Assembly: GCF_000834635.1 (NCBI RefSeq)
Contig: NZ_JXQV01000015.1
Location: 1 to 64,000, forward strand
Reading direction: 5' to 3'
Source of the DNA: Agrobacterium tumefaciens
Lineage (GTDB): Bacteria > Pseudomonadota > Alphaproteobacteria > Rhizobiales > Rhizobiaceae
DNA length: 64,000 nt
Below the pieces are notes generated by a model. That model had not been told where the DNA came from. It made no database searches and worked only from the letters and a program-made list of their open reading frames with translations. A program made the position numbers and the translations under genes. Below, one piece after another: positions 24,063 through 31,248 of this stretch; positions within the stretch are counted from its first letter, which is position 1, and each line of letters opens with the position of its first letter.

Positions 24063-24163
24063 CGGACCTCCATTCGGTGGCATCCTGTGCGTGATCTTCG
24101 AAGTCGATTGGAGATCAGAATGGAGACTAGCCGAAAACTCAGAGGACACTGGCAATCGCAGGT
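24063..24163 (+). repeat. integrase-start repeat, copy C
   Basis: Aligns without gaps to 8139-8239: GGCATCCT, then TTGGAGA, an ATG at 24120 and the peptide METSRKLRGHWQSQV ending at CAGGT (24163). It is more diverged than A, B and D. It overlaps the 3' end of the DUF6880-like gene (stop at 24139) and the ribosome-binding site of the SHOCT gene on the other strand. Confidence 0.75.
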
Positions 24164-25605
24164 TGGGACCACTCCGCCAGGCTCCAGAAACCCGACTTCC
24201 GTCCGTGCTCTCGTTTCAGGCAAGCTACATAAGCATCATTCGACTGTATGCTCCCAAAGTCCTTTATCTGGCTCGCCAGCGATCGGCATTCTGCAAGGTG
24301 TCGTGCTGCGTGCTTGTATCGGCTCGACCGGCCACTCCTCAGAGTGAAGTCGATCATGGATCGAAGGACAACGGTCGCTGGTAGCGGGTATTTCGCGGAA
24401 AGCGCGTCTGCAACTGCCGTCATCAGTCCGTAGAGATCGCCATCCAGCTCCGCCTCTCGCTTCATTACCAGGTTTGCCGCCTCTGCTGGCGACGGCCATC
24501 GCAGGAAGAAGTGCAGAGCACGATGGACGTTCGGGAATGCCTGAGCGTAGCTGAACGCCTTCGCCTCTGCCTCAAGATCATCGAAGTCGGGCAGGCGTCG
24601 GACATAGGCGCGCAGATGCTCATCGTTCAACGACTGCTCGAAGCACCTCCACCGGAATGCCTGAGCTTCTTCACCACGTCCGAGTGCTTCCAGAACCTCG
24701 ATGCGGGCCAACTCCCACTCGAATGGGACGTCCGTTCGTCCGCTCGTATCGACTTTGTCGAGCGCCTTCAGAGCTTCTTCGGCTCGTCCCGCTGACACGA
24801 GGCGGTGGGCGATGTCTGCTGCAACCATAGGCGCTGCGTGTGTCTTTTCAGGCTGTTGTGCGATATAGGCATCCACGTCACCCAAGGCGTCAGCGATTTC
24901 CTGGAGAGCGATACGGATCGTGAGGTCGTTGTGGTTGCCGTAAAGCTCGTCCTCGTAGATCGCGCCAGCACTGCTCCAGCCCATGACTGTCCGGTCCGTC
25001 TTGCGAGCCTTCTCTTTTGGTTCTTTCGACCAGGTCACAAAGAGCGCTCTGAGGCGCCTAAGGCCATCATTCTCCAGCGTTGGGATCATGGCAGTGATCA
25101 GCCGGTCAAACTGACCATAGCCGTTGTCCTGCAATGCCTTGAATATCTTTTCGGCCAGCACGTCGATGTCGATGTTCGCAGCCTTCGCGATCGCCCCGGC
25201 ATCAATGCATGCCTGATGGAAGCTTTGGATCAACGAACCACTCCCGTCGTCCGACCGCCCAAACAGCGGATCGGCGACCGCCAGGAACTGCCAGATCAGT
25301 TCGAAAGCTTCAACAGGATCATGCGGCGCAACGGTAGCGACGATCGTCTTGCGCTGGGTCTCAAGGTCAGTCTTCATTGCCTTGACCTTGCGCCAATCGA
25401 TGAATGTGCGAGCGCGCATGATACTGGAAAGCCTCTTACGAACCTCTCTGGAAACATCAGCACTGCTATGGGTGCCAGCGATCTCCATTCGCAGACGACG
25501 CTTGTGTGCGGCGCTGCCGGTGCTGATCTCAATGAGAAGCTCGGCAAGCCTTTGTGCGCCGAGTGCCTCGAGGTTCTTCGCGTTGAGTGTGGTCTTGGCT
25601 GCCAT
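24139..25605 (-). CDS. DUF6880-like protein
   Basis: A 488-residue, mostly helical protein fitting the DUF6880 group: the N-terminus LGAQRLAELLIEISTGSAAHKRRLRMEIAG and the later RLVSAGRAEEALKALDKVD and EALGRGEEAQAFRWRCFEQSL segments resemble TPR-like repeats. The family occurs in accessory regions; its role is not known. It is the only gene between repeats C and D. Its stop codon and last ~8 codons lie inside repeat C, so its C-terminus may have been remodelled by insertion there. Repeat D lies about 75 bp upstream of its start. Confidence 0.7.
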   Translation of the reverse strand: MAAKTTLNAKNLEALGAQRLAELLIEISTGSAAHKRRLRMEIAGTHSSADVSREVRKRLSSIMRARTFIDWRKVKAMKTDLETQRKTIVATVAPHDPVEAFELIWQFLAVADPLFGRSDDGSGSLIQSFHQACIDAGAIAKAANIDIDVLAEKIFKALQDNGYGQFDRLITAMIPTLENDGLRRLRALFVTWSKEPKEKARKTDRTVMGWSSAGAIYEDELYGNHNDLTIRIALQEIADALGDVDAYIAQQPEKTHAAPMVAADIAHRLVSAGRAEEALKALDKVDTSGRTDVPFEWELARIEVLEALGRGEEAQAFRWRCFEQSLNDEHLRAYVRRLPDFDDLEAEAKAFSYAQAFPNVHRALHFFLRWPSPAEAANLVMKREAELDGDLYGLMTAVADALSAKYPLPATVVLRSMIDFTLRSGRSSRYKHAARHLAECRSLASQIKDFGSIQSNDAYVACLKREHGRKSGFWSLAEWSQPAIASVL

Positions 25606-25681
25606 GCGTCATCTTCGATTTGTTTCGCTCAACGTTAACCTGTCTGGTTCTTCTGGCAAAGGCGGGCGTGCTGGAATTATC

Positions 25682-25815
25682 CTTGGCCTCCTTAACGGGG
25701 CATCCTACGCGTCATGTCGATCGCAAACGGAGATTGAGATGGCAACGACCAGGAAGCTTAGAGGACGCTGGCAAGCACCGGCGCGTCGTCAGGGATTGCC
25801 ATTTCTGCAAAGCAA
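25682..25815 (+). repeat. integrase-start repeat, copy D
   Basis: CTTGGC stands exactly 57 bp before the ATG at 25739, as in A and B, and GGCATCCTACGC is conserved. The peptide reads MATTRKLRGRWQAPARRQG, so the similarity to the intact integrase continues about 30 bp further than in A and C before breaking off near 25815. Confidence 0.8.
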
Positions 25816-25861
25816 CTGACGCGTTTAGAGCGCGAATGACTAACCACCCGTTTGAGACCCC

Positions 25862-26150
25862 TTTTCATTCGCATTCTCTGCGAGTTTTGTCAGGTGCTCT
25901 TCGCAAACCTGTTTGACCCGTTCAAGCAGATGCGCGGTCCGTTCTCCAAGCCAGACAAGCGCATCTTAGCTGATCTCGAAATGCTTCGAGTACCGGGCCT
26001 TCACATAGGCCTCGTTGATCGTGTTGAACCAAGCCCGCTCCCGATGTTGGTCGCGCAGAAAAGCTTCGACCAAACGCAGGTCCTGCTCCTCAGCAAGCGA
26101 ACACAAAACTTGATGTTATGGGAAGCCGGTCCGTAGTTGGTCAGCGTTAG
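25862..26150 (-). pseudogene. MNT-HEPN protein, C-terminal remnant
   Basis: This segment is closely similar to 28578-28860, the C-terminal HEPN part of the intact gene at 28558. Recognisable pieces are LTLTNYGPASHNIKF, then KLFCATNIGSGLGSTRST-like text that has slipped out of frame, and further on the counterpart of the conserved LVWLGERTAHLLERV. It has at least one frameshift and is cut at 26150 by the adjacent IS element, so it is inactive. Confidence 0.75.
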
Positions 26151-26880
26151 ACTAGGCCATAGACTCATAACGATCTGATCCAAATTCTTGCTGCTGCCAA
26201 TTTGACGGCGGCGAGAAAGTTCATCGGGTCTTTGTCGTAACGGGTGGCAATGCCTCTGAACTGCTTGAGTGTGCTGAAGAAGCGCTCGACAAGATTGCGC
26301 TGCCGGTAAACCCATCGGCTGAAGGGGAAGCTTCCTTTCCGATTGCTCTTGGCAGGAATATTGGCCCATGCCTGCCGTTGTTTTGCGAATGCTCTGATGG
26401 CACTGGTATCGTAGGCGTTGTCAGCGAGCAGGATCGTGCCCTTGGTAATCGTCTGCAGCATCGGCTCGGCCATTCGGCCATCATGGGCTTGGCCGGCGCT
26501 GAGTGCCAGGCGGATCGGTCTGCCATCGGCATCGACAACGGCGTGGATTTTTGTCGTCAGGCCGCCACGGGAACGTCCCATGCAGCCATCGTCTTGATCC
26601 CCCTTTTTCCGGTGGCCGCATGTTGGTGAACACGGACACAGGAACTGTCGATCATGACGAAATCGCCATCGAATGCCTTTGAAATCTCGCCAAGAACATG
26701 ATCCCAGACACCCGCCTTGCGCCATCGAACGAAGCGGTTGTAGCAGGTTGTATACGGGCCATATCGATCCGGAACGTCTGCCCAGGGCGAGCCCGTCCGG
26801 AAGCGCCACAAGATGCCGTTGATCACCCGCCGGTCGTCAACACGGGGCACGCCACGCGGCTACAACGGCATGAGGCATCA
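26151..26880 (-). mobile_element. IS5-family (IS427-group) element, 5' truncated
   Basis: Two overlapping frames encode a DDE transposase: orfA from ~26850 (PRGVPRVDDRRVINGILWRF, WADVPDRYGPYTTCYNRFVRWRKAGVWD, DSSCVRVHQHAATGKRG) and orfB ending at 26165 (RSRGGLTTKIHAVVDADG, LADNAYDTSAIRAF, RNLVERFFSTLKQFRGIATRYDK). They join at the slippery run GGAAAAAGGGGG (~26600), as in the IS427 group. The usual first ~25 residues are missing and a stop (TAG) precedes PRGVPRVDD, so the 5' end has been lost. The 3' end near 26151 (GAGTCTATGGCCTAGTC before TAA) joins the MNT-HEPN remnant. Confidence 0.85.
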
Positions 26881-27709
26881 GGAATGCAGCGATCTCCGTG
26901 ATGACATCCATCAATTCACCCGGATCATGGGCAACGTCTTCAACAAACGCTCGCCATTGCCGTTGCTTTTGCTGATCCTTGGCAAATGCTGCTGTTAACG
27001 CATCCGGTAGGGCCGTGGGGATCGGCGTCTCACGCCGTTCGAAAGTGGCGGCAATTGCCTGTGCTAACCTGTCATTGCTGAAATCGAACGACCTGCTGAG
27101 AATCCAGATGTCGTAGAAATCTTTCATCCGGGTGTTGGAACGCCCCAGCGCCACCATCGCCTGGAACTTCTCGGCGATGACAGTTTCCCGCGCGTAGCCC
27201 CGTAGTCGGGGCATTGGGAAATCGAGCATTGAAGGATAGTCCAGTTCTTCGGCACCAGGCTCCAATGCATCGCCAAAGCCGATGTCGATCGTCAGACTGA
27301 TCCGGGCACCGCTGATCGAGGCCGTCGTCCTCAGCCTCAGCCCGCCATACTCCAGTTCCTCGCGAATACGGTCGACGCGAAGTGCGTCAGCGTCGAATTC
27401 CACGCCATCGCTGGCTTCCTGCGTCAGGATCTCCCGAAACGTCGCCAGCATCGGCTCAGCACTCGGATCGCCAAAACCCAGCAGATCAAGGTCGCGCGTG
27501 CCGCGGTGCGGATCGTCGAACCAACTCATCATCAGCATCGCGCCCTTCAGCACGAAGCGCTTGGCATGTCGTGACTGGCTGAGCCGGAAGAGCAGCCGCT
27601 CGAGGGCGAAGCGTGTCAGAACTAGGTCGAAGCTCTGGTCATTTGCCTTGGCGAGTTGCAGCAGGCGGGCGCGCACCGAGGCGCCGATATTCCTAATCTC
27701 CTTAACCAT
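26837..27709 (-). CDS. abiEii: AbiEii-type nucleotidyltransferase toxin, altered C-terminus
   Basis: A 290-residue nucleotidyltransferase of the AbiEii/type IV toxin family. The signature KRFVLKGAMLMMSWFDD, then GTRDLDLLGFG (71-81, with D73 and D75 as metal ligands), then the ARETVIAEKFQAMVALG and TRMKDFYDIWIL blocks are all present. Family toxins transfer nucleotides to tRNA or other targets and trigger abortive infection. The last ~13 residues (HAVVAAWRAPC) come from IS sequence and replace the native end after EIAAFLMP. Whether activity survives is open. It overlaps the antitoxin gene by 8 bp. Confidence 0.85.
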   Translation of the reverse strand: MVKEIRNIGASVRARLLQLAKANDQSFDLVLTRFALERLLFRLSQSRHAKRFVLKGAMLMMSWFDDPHRGTRDLDLLGFGDPSAEPMLATFREILTQEASDGVEFDADALRVDRIREELEYGGLRLRTTASISGARISLTIDIGFGDALEPGAEELDYPSMLDFPMPRLRGYARETVIAEKFQAMVALGRSNTRMKDFYDIWILSRSFDFSNDRLAQAIAATFERRETPIPTALPDALTAAFAKDQQKQRQWRAFVEDVAHDPGELMDVITEIAAFLMPHAVVAAWRAPC

Positions 27710-28319
27710 TGGCAGTCAGCGCCTCGAGATACGGCCGGATCACAGTGGCAACCCCTCCTCGCTCGGCCTGCCTAGCAATTTCGCCGGGAGTGACCTTGCT
27801 CTGGCGGAGCGCCTCTTGGAGGCCCTCGATCGCCACCGACAGACCGATCTTGTTGCGATATCGGAAACAGTCCGCGATTGTTTTGACGATCCCAAAGACC
27901 TTTACGGGCACACCCTCGACAATATGGGTCTCGACGCTTTCATTGAGCAGTCTTTCGGTAAACCGCACGATACGAATGGGTGTACCGTCAGATTTGGGAG
28001 GCCAGTCCTTCTGGCCGATGGCCAGCCATATCTGTCTCGGAAGCTGATCGGTCAGGCCGTGAAATGCAAGGGCCGACACAAGGCAGACGACGCCCTTAGG
28101 TGCGCGCTTGGCGGCCTCAGCTAGGCTGTGATTGGCGTCGAGCGCTGCGTCGGAGAGCTGGTAAAGGCCGCGTGCAAGTCGGAGCACCTCTCCATCCCGC
28201 TCCATGCGGCTCATAGTGGCAGCCGTTACGCCAGCGTCGCGCAGCTCGACAAGGCGCGCGATCCCACGCGCCGTAAGTAATGCGTGGGCGATCTGGCGCT
28301 GGGGGAGAGATGGAGACAT
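27702..28319 (-). CDS. abiEi: AbiEi-type antitoxin
   Basis: A 205-residue antitoxin. The N-terminal winged helix (ARGIARLVELRDAGVTAATMSRMERDGEVLRLARGLYQL) is the AbiEi DNA-binding domain, and VCLVSALAFHGLTDQLPRQIWLAIG plus VKVFGIVKTIADCFRYRNKIG form the conserved C-terminal domain. AbiEi proteins repress their own promoter and antagonise AbiEii indirectly (type IV). The promoter should lie in 28320-28380, where short repeats (GGAT-N5-ATCC at 28342) may be operator half-sites. Intact in length. Confidence 0.87.
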   Translation of the reverse strand: MSPSLPQRQIAHALLTARGIARLVELRDAGVTAATMSRMERDGEVLRLARGLYQLSDAALDANHSLAEAAKRAPKGVVCLVSALAFHGLTDQLPRQIWLAIGQKDWPPKSDGTPIRIVRFTERLLNESVETHIVEGVPVKVFGIVKTIADCFRYRNKIGLSVAIEGLQEALRQSKVTPGEIARQAERGGVATVIRPYLEALTANG

Positions 28320-28459
28320 TGATACAATAGCTCTGAACTAAGGATGTACTATCCGAGGTTTCATATCAAATTTCGACGTTGAAGGAAAGCTCTAGCGAGC
28401 AGTTTTCAACCGAGCGCTCCTACTCTACATCCAATGCGACATCTGAAGCCAGAAAACGC

Positions 28460-28482
28460 AAAAAGCCCCACGAGGGGGCTTT
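28460..28482 (-). terminator. rho-independent terminator (minus strand)
   Basis: Read on the minus strand, AGCCCC, a five-base loop and GGGGCT are followed by TTTTT. It stands about 25 bp beyond the tRNA-fMet-like fragment at 28506-28531 and probably ended that tRNA's transcript originally. It may also stop transcription from the MNT-HEPN gene. Confidence 0.7.
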
Positions 28483-28505
28483 AATGGGATCGCAGGATCG
28501 TTGTC

Positions 28506-28531
28506 TACGGGGGCAGGATTTGAACCTGCGA
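28506..28531 (-). other. tRNA-fMet-like 3' fragment, possible att site
   Basis: On the minus strand this reads CGCAGGTTCAAATCC, TGCCCCCGTA: the TΨC arm and half of the acceptor stem of an initiator tRNA, nearly the same as alphaproteobacterial tRNA-fMet 3' ends. The rest of the tRNA is absent and CCA is not kept exactly. Such fragments are left by elements that integrate into tRNA 3' ends. Confidence 0.6.
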
Positions 28532-28557
28532 AGCTCGGCGTTGATCACCGCGCGCCC

Positions 28558-29496
28558 TTATCCTTCAACCGGTAGCACGTCCCGCTCCAGCGTTGCGATA
28601 TGCTCGTCACAGACGATCTTTACCCGTTCAAGCAGATGCGCGGTCCGCTCCCCAAGCCAGACAAGCGCCTCCTCACTGATCTCGAAATGCTTGGAATACC
28701 TTGCCTTCACATAGGCCTCATTGATCGTGTTGAACCAGGCCCGCTCGCGGTGTTGGTCGCGCGGAAAGGCTTCAACCAAACGCAGGTCCTGCTCCTCAGT
28801 CAGCGAGCGCAAGAACTTAATATTGTGCGATGGCGGACCATAATTTGTCAGAGTGAGCAGAACGGAGGAGTAGGCCTGCTCGAGAGTTTGATGAAGCGCG
28901 AACGCAGCATCTTTTCGCCACTTAATGTCAGTCGCCGAATTGGCCAGCTGAAACGCGGCAGTTTGCTGGGACCGCTGAGCGTTTGGAAGCCGCTCCTCAA
29001 AATGCTCCCGCGCAACTCTCAACCGCTCTTCCGCCGTGAGCGGTTTGGGCTCAGCCAGAGGCTCGTCATCCAACTCGTAGAGAACAATGCCTTCCTTGCG
29101 GATATCCGAGAAGAAGTAATGGCCTTCCTTCAGCTGCGTGTTTACCTCGCGACGTGAGTGCACGATGAACTGCGTCGGCGTTTCGATAAAGCTGTCGCGG
29201 ATCAGACGGTCGGCTGCCTTGTACCAGTATTCGGCAAAGTCGGTCAGCTTGCGATTGTTGACGATCACCAGAAGATCAAAGTCAGAGCGATAGCCCTTCA
29301 TCGTATGCGGTTCGTCAACGAAGGTGCCGCGGGCGTAAGAGCCGAACAGGATAATTTTGAGAATGCGCCCGCGCTTCTTGAAGTCAGATGTTCCTTCGCC
29401 CAGCGCATCCTCGAATTCCTCGTGCAGGATTTCCAGCGCACGGGCGAGTTCACGTTGCTTGCGCGGCGGGATATGATTGAGGGAGGACTTCATCAT
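28558..29496 (-). CDS. MNT-HEPN fusion protein (nucleotidyltransferase + HEPN)
   Basis: A 312-residue protein joining a minimal nucleotidyltransferase and a HEPN domain. The MNT motif is LFGSYARGTFVDE (52-57 for GSYARG) followed by YRSDFDLLVIV with D72 and D74. The HEPN half (about 165-290) includes WRKDAAFALHQTLEQAYSSVLL, NYGPPSHNIKFLRSL and AWFNTINEAYVKARYSKHFEIS; an R-x4-6-H RNase motif is not obvious beyond ARYSKH. Such pairs act as toxin (HEPN RNase) and antitoxin (MNT adds AMP to HEPN), usually as separate genes; fusion in one chain is known. A damaged second copy lies at 25862. Confidence 0.85.
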   Translation of the reverse strand: MMKSSLNHIPPRKQRELARALEILHEEFEDALGEGTSDFKKRGRILKIILFGSYARGTFVDEPHTMKGYRSDFDLLVIVNNRKLTDFAEYWYKAADRLIRDSFIETPTQFIVHSRREVNTQLKEGHYFFSDIRKEGIVLYELDDEPLAEPKPLTAEERLRVAREHFEERLPNAQRSQQTAAFQLANSATDIKWRKDAAFALHQTLEQAYSSVLLTLTNYGPPSHNIKFLRSLTEEQDLRLVEAFPRDQHRERAWFNTINEAYVKARYSKHFEISEEALVWLGERTAHLLERVKIVCDEHIATLERDVLPVEG

Positions 29497-29704
29497 GGTA
29501 GCGGCTTCTTGGCGTTGGCGGTATCGACGTCGACTCTCTGAATGGTGGCTCTAAAAATCTGACACAGTTAAACCGAAACAACAACTGCAGGAAATCCCAC
29601 CAGGCCTTTGACACACATTGCACAAAGGCTCTCAGAGGCATTGACCAATCTGCGTCTTCGACCCTGTTTTTCAGATCTGGTCTAGTGGTCATCAACGTGA
29701 TTGG

Positions 29705-30262
29705 TTACTCATCAGTCTGGGCCCTGGCCAACCTTCCCACCATCCGTCCAAGCGTTTGGTCATTCAACGCAAACCGGTGAATGAGCGCCATGGTGACATG
29801 GCCTGCGATCAGAACCGACAAAACCCATGCCAGCAAACTATGAAGAAGATCAGCCGGCTTTATCATCCACATGACCTCTATCCCGCTTGAAGGAACCCAC
29901 GGTGCCCACCCCTTGCCACTGCCATAGGCCCGCAACAGCGCCAGTGCCGGAATGCTAAACATCAGAAGATAAAAGCTGGCGTGAACAACAGCGGCTGCAC
30001 GACCGGTAACGGTTGCCGATTGAACCGGGCGACGGTTGCGATTGACGGTCCACCAGATAGCGCGAATGAAGACAAGCACGATCACCAAAAGGCCAACGGT
30101 GCCATGGCCAGGACCAAGCGAGGTGACCGTCCTGACCAACTCCGTATCCCCGAACAATCGCCAGGTCAAAATGACGACAAACTGCCAGATCAAAAGATAG
30201 GCCATTGTCCAATGCAAGGTCCGGCTGATCAGACCATAATGCTTCGGCGTATCCAGCCACAT
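29705..30262 (-). CDS. cybB: cytochrome b561
   Basis: A 185-residue inner-membrane di-haem b561 protein (COG3038). Four membrane segments are visible (LHWTMAYLLIWQFVVILTW; GTVGLLVIVLVFIRAIWW; VVHASFYLLMFSIPALALL; LHSLLAWVLSVLIAGHVTMALIH), each with the histidines expected for haem: H18-type LHW, HG near GPGHG, VVHAS and LHSL/GHV. It probably moves electrons from ubiquinol to superoxide or a periplasmic partner. I start at 30262, where AGAGGA stands 8 bp upstream, rather than at 30283. It is unrelated in role to its neighbours. Confidence 0.88.
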   Translation of the reverse strand: MWLDTPKHYGLISRTLHWTMAYLLIWQFVVILTWRLFGDTELVRTVTSLGPGHGTVGLLVIVLVFIRAIWWTVNRNRRPVQSATVTGRAAAVVHASFYLLMFSIPALALLRAYGSGKGWAPWVPSSGIEVMWMIKPADLLHSLLAWVLSVLIAGHVTMALIHRFALNDQTLGRMVGRLARAQTDE

Positions 30263-30380
30263 GCGAAAATTCCTCTTTATCATTGCCTGCCTCTAGCTGC
30301 CGATGGCGCAGAGCGCAACGCTGGGATCCGATCGGGATCGTTCGTTAGATCCTGGGCTGCGTTCCCTCACCCGATGGCGC

Positions 30381-30437
30381 CAGACGCACGCCCGTCCTGC
30401 CGCTCACTACGGCGCTATGGAAAGCGCGTTCCCGTCA
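30381..30437. repeat. imperfect direct repeat near traC, copy 1
   Basis: A 57-bp block starting CAGACGC and ending CCCGTCA, about 85% like 30607-30662. The last 26 bases, from GCGCTATGGAAAGCG onward, are identical. The 376 bp between cytochrome b561 and traC hold nothing else recognisable. Confidence 0.65.
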
Positions 30438-30606
30438 GGACAGGCTCATCCCGCAATCCCTCTTGAGCGTCCAGTCATCCGTTATTGTCAAATGCTGCAC
30501 TTCTCAGCCCTGCCTCTAATTGCGTTCGATGGTGACGGCAACAGCGCCAGTGGGTTCGCAATGGTCCAACGTCGTGTCATGTCAAACATCCTCTTTGCCG
30601 TAGCCC

Positions 30607-30662
30607 CAGACGCCCGCCCGTCTGCTGGTCACTACAGCGCTATGGAAAGCGCGTTCCCGTCA
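30607..30662. repeat. imperfect direct repeat near traC, copy 2
   Basis: Second copy, 226 bp from the first. It overlaps the 3' end of the traC-like gene, whose last residues (TGTRFP) and stop codon lie inside it. Confidence 0.65.
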
Positions 30663-30996
30663 TCACGAGGTCCCTCTCGATCCTCAAAGCATCGTCTGGC
30701 TTTGGATGGTTATTTGCGTTCTGGCTATCGCCCACTCTGCCGCGCGCATCGGCTGCATCATCCCCATTAGTTGTTTCCTCTTGCCAGAGCAGATCTCGAA
30801 ACAAGACGCGATCGGCATCGCGACCAAGGAAGGCAGCAAGCTCGCGTTTCAGCCATGGCTTGAGGCCATCGTGATCAGTCGTATCGTCAGACTGCGCGAC
30901 CCTTCCGATCCGCTCGGCTTCTCTCGTCTCGGCAAGTTTGAGCTGTTCCTGCAGCTTTGCGATTTCATCGCGGATTTTCGAGGATGGCTTCTTCAT
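30640..30996 (-). CDS. traC: TraC-like conjugal transfer protein with replaced C-terminus
   Basis: A 118-residue protein whose first ~32 residues (MKKPSSKIRDEIAKLQEQL, then KLAETREAERIGR) match TraC of Ti and related RepABC plasmids, a relaxosome accessory protein transcribed divergently from traA. The normal TraC continues with a KAGLGEIEI-like segment; here it changes after RIGRVA to an unrelated tail (DHDGLKPWLKRELAAFLGRD). So the gene is probably a recombinant or decayed form. AGGAGA is 12-14 bp before the ATG at 30996. The oriT lies between this gene and traA. Confidence 0.7.
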   Translation of the reverse strand: MKKPSSKIRDEIAKLQEQLKLAETREAERIGRVAQSDDTTDHDGLKPWLKRELAAFLGRDADRVLFRDLLWQEETTNGDDAADARGRVGDSQNANNHPKPDDALRIERDLVMTGTRFP

Positions 30997-31140
30997 GTCC
31001 GATCGTCTCCTGGGTGACAAAGCTTGTCTTTCAAACCCAGTTTTTCGGAATGGAGCGCCGGACGCACTACTGTGAATCCTACAATCGCCAACGGCGATGC
31101 TTTCGGGAATGATCCCTGCCGTTCGCAAGGACGGCTTCAA

Positions 31141-31171
31141 AGGGCGCAATTATACGTCGCTGGCGCGACGT
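31141..31171 (-). other. oriT: oriT of Ti/RepABC (MobQ) type
   Basis: On the minus strand: ACGTCGC-GCCA-GCGACGT, a perfect 7-bp inverted repeat (31154-31171), then ATAATTGCGCCCT. This matches the Ti-plasmid oriT layout, where TraA nicks in the GCG/CCCT region (about 31142-31147). It lies in the expected place between traC and traA, 78 bp before the traA start. Confidence 0.85.
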
Positions 31172-31248
31172 GTTGCTGACAGAGCCTGGTGGCCCGCCGC
31201 TCCCGACGAACCCTTTGATGTCGTTCGCAACCGGGAGAGAACTCCGCC

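Noticed and set aside
4875-25815. The four integrase-start repeats read as a CRISPR or integron attC array
   Set aside because: Spacing is irregular (1.6-16 kb), the repeats are coding-derived, and there are no spacers, cas genes or attC-type hairpins.
30303-30770. 155-residue plus-strand frame across the direct repeats
   Set aside because: It runs through both repeat copies and over the traC-like gene in antisense; repeated peptide text arises from the DNA repeat only.
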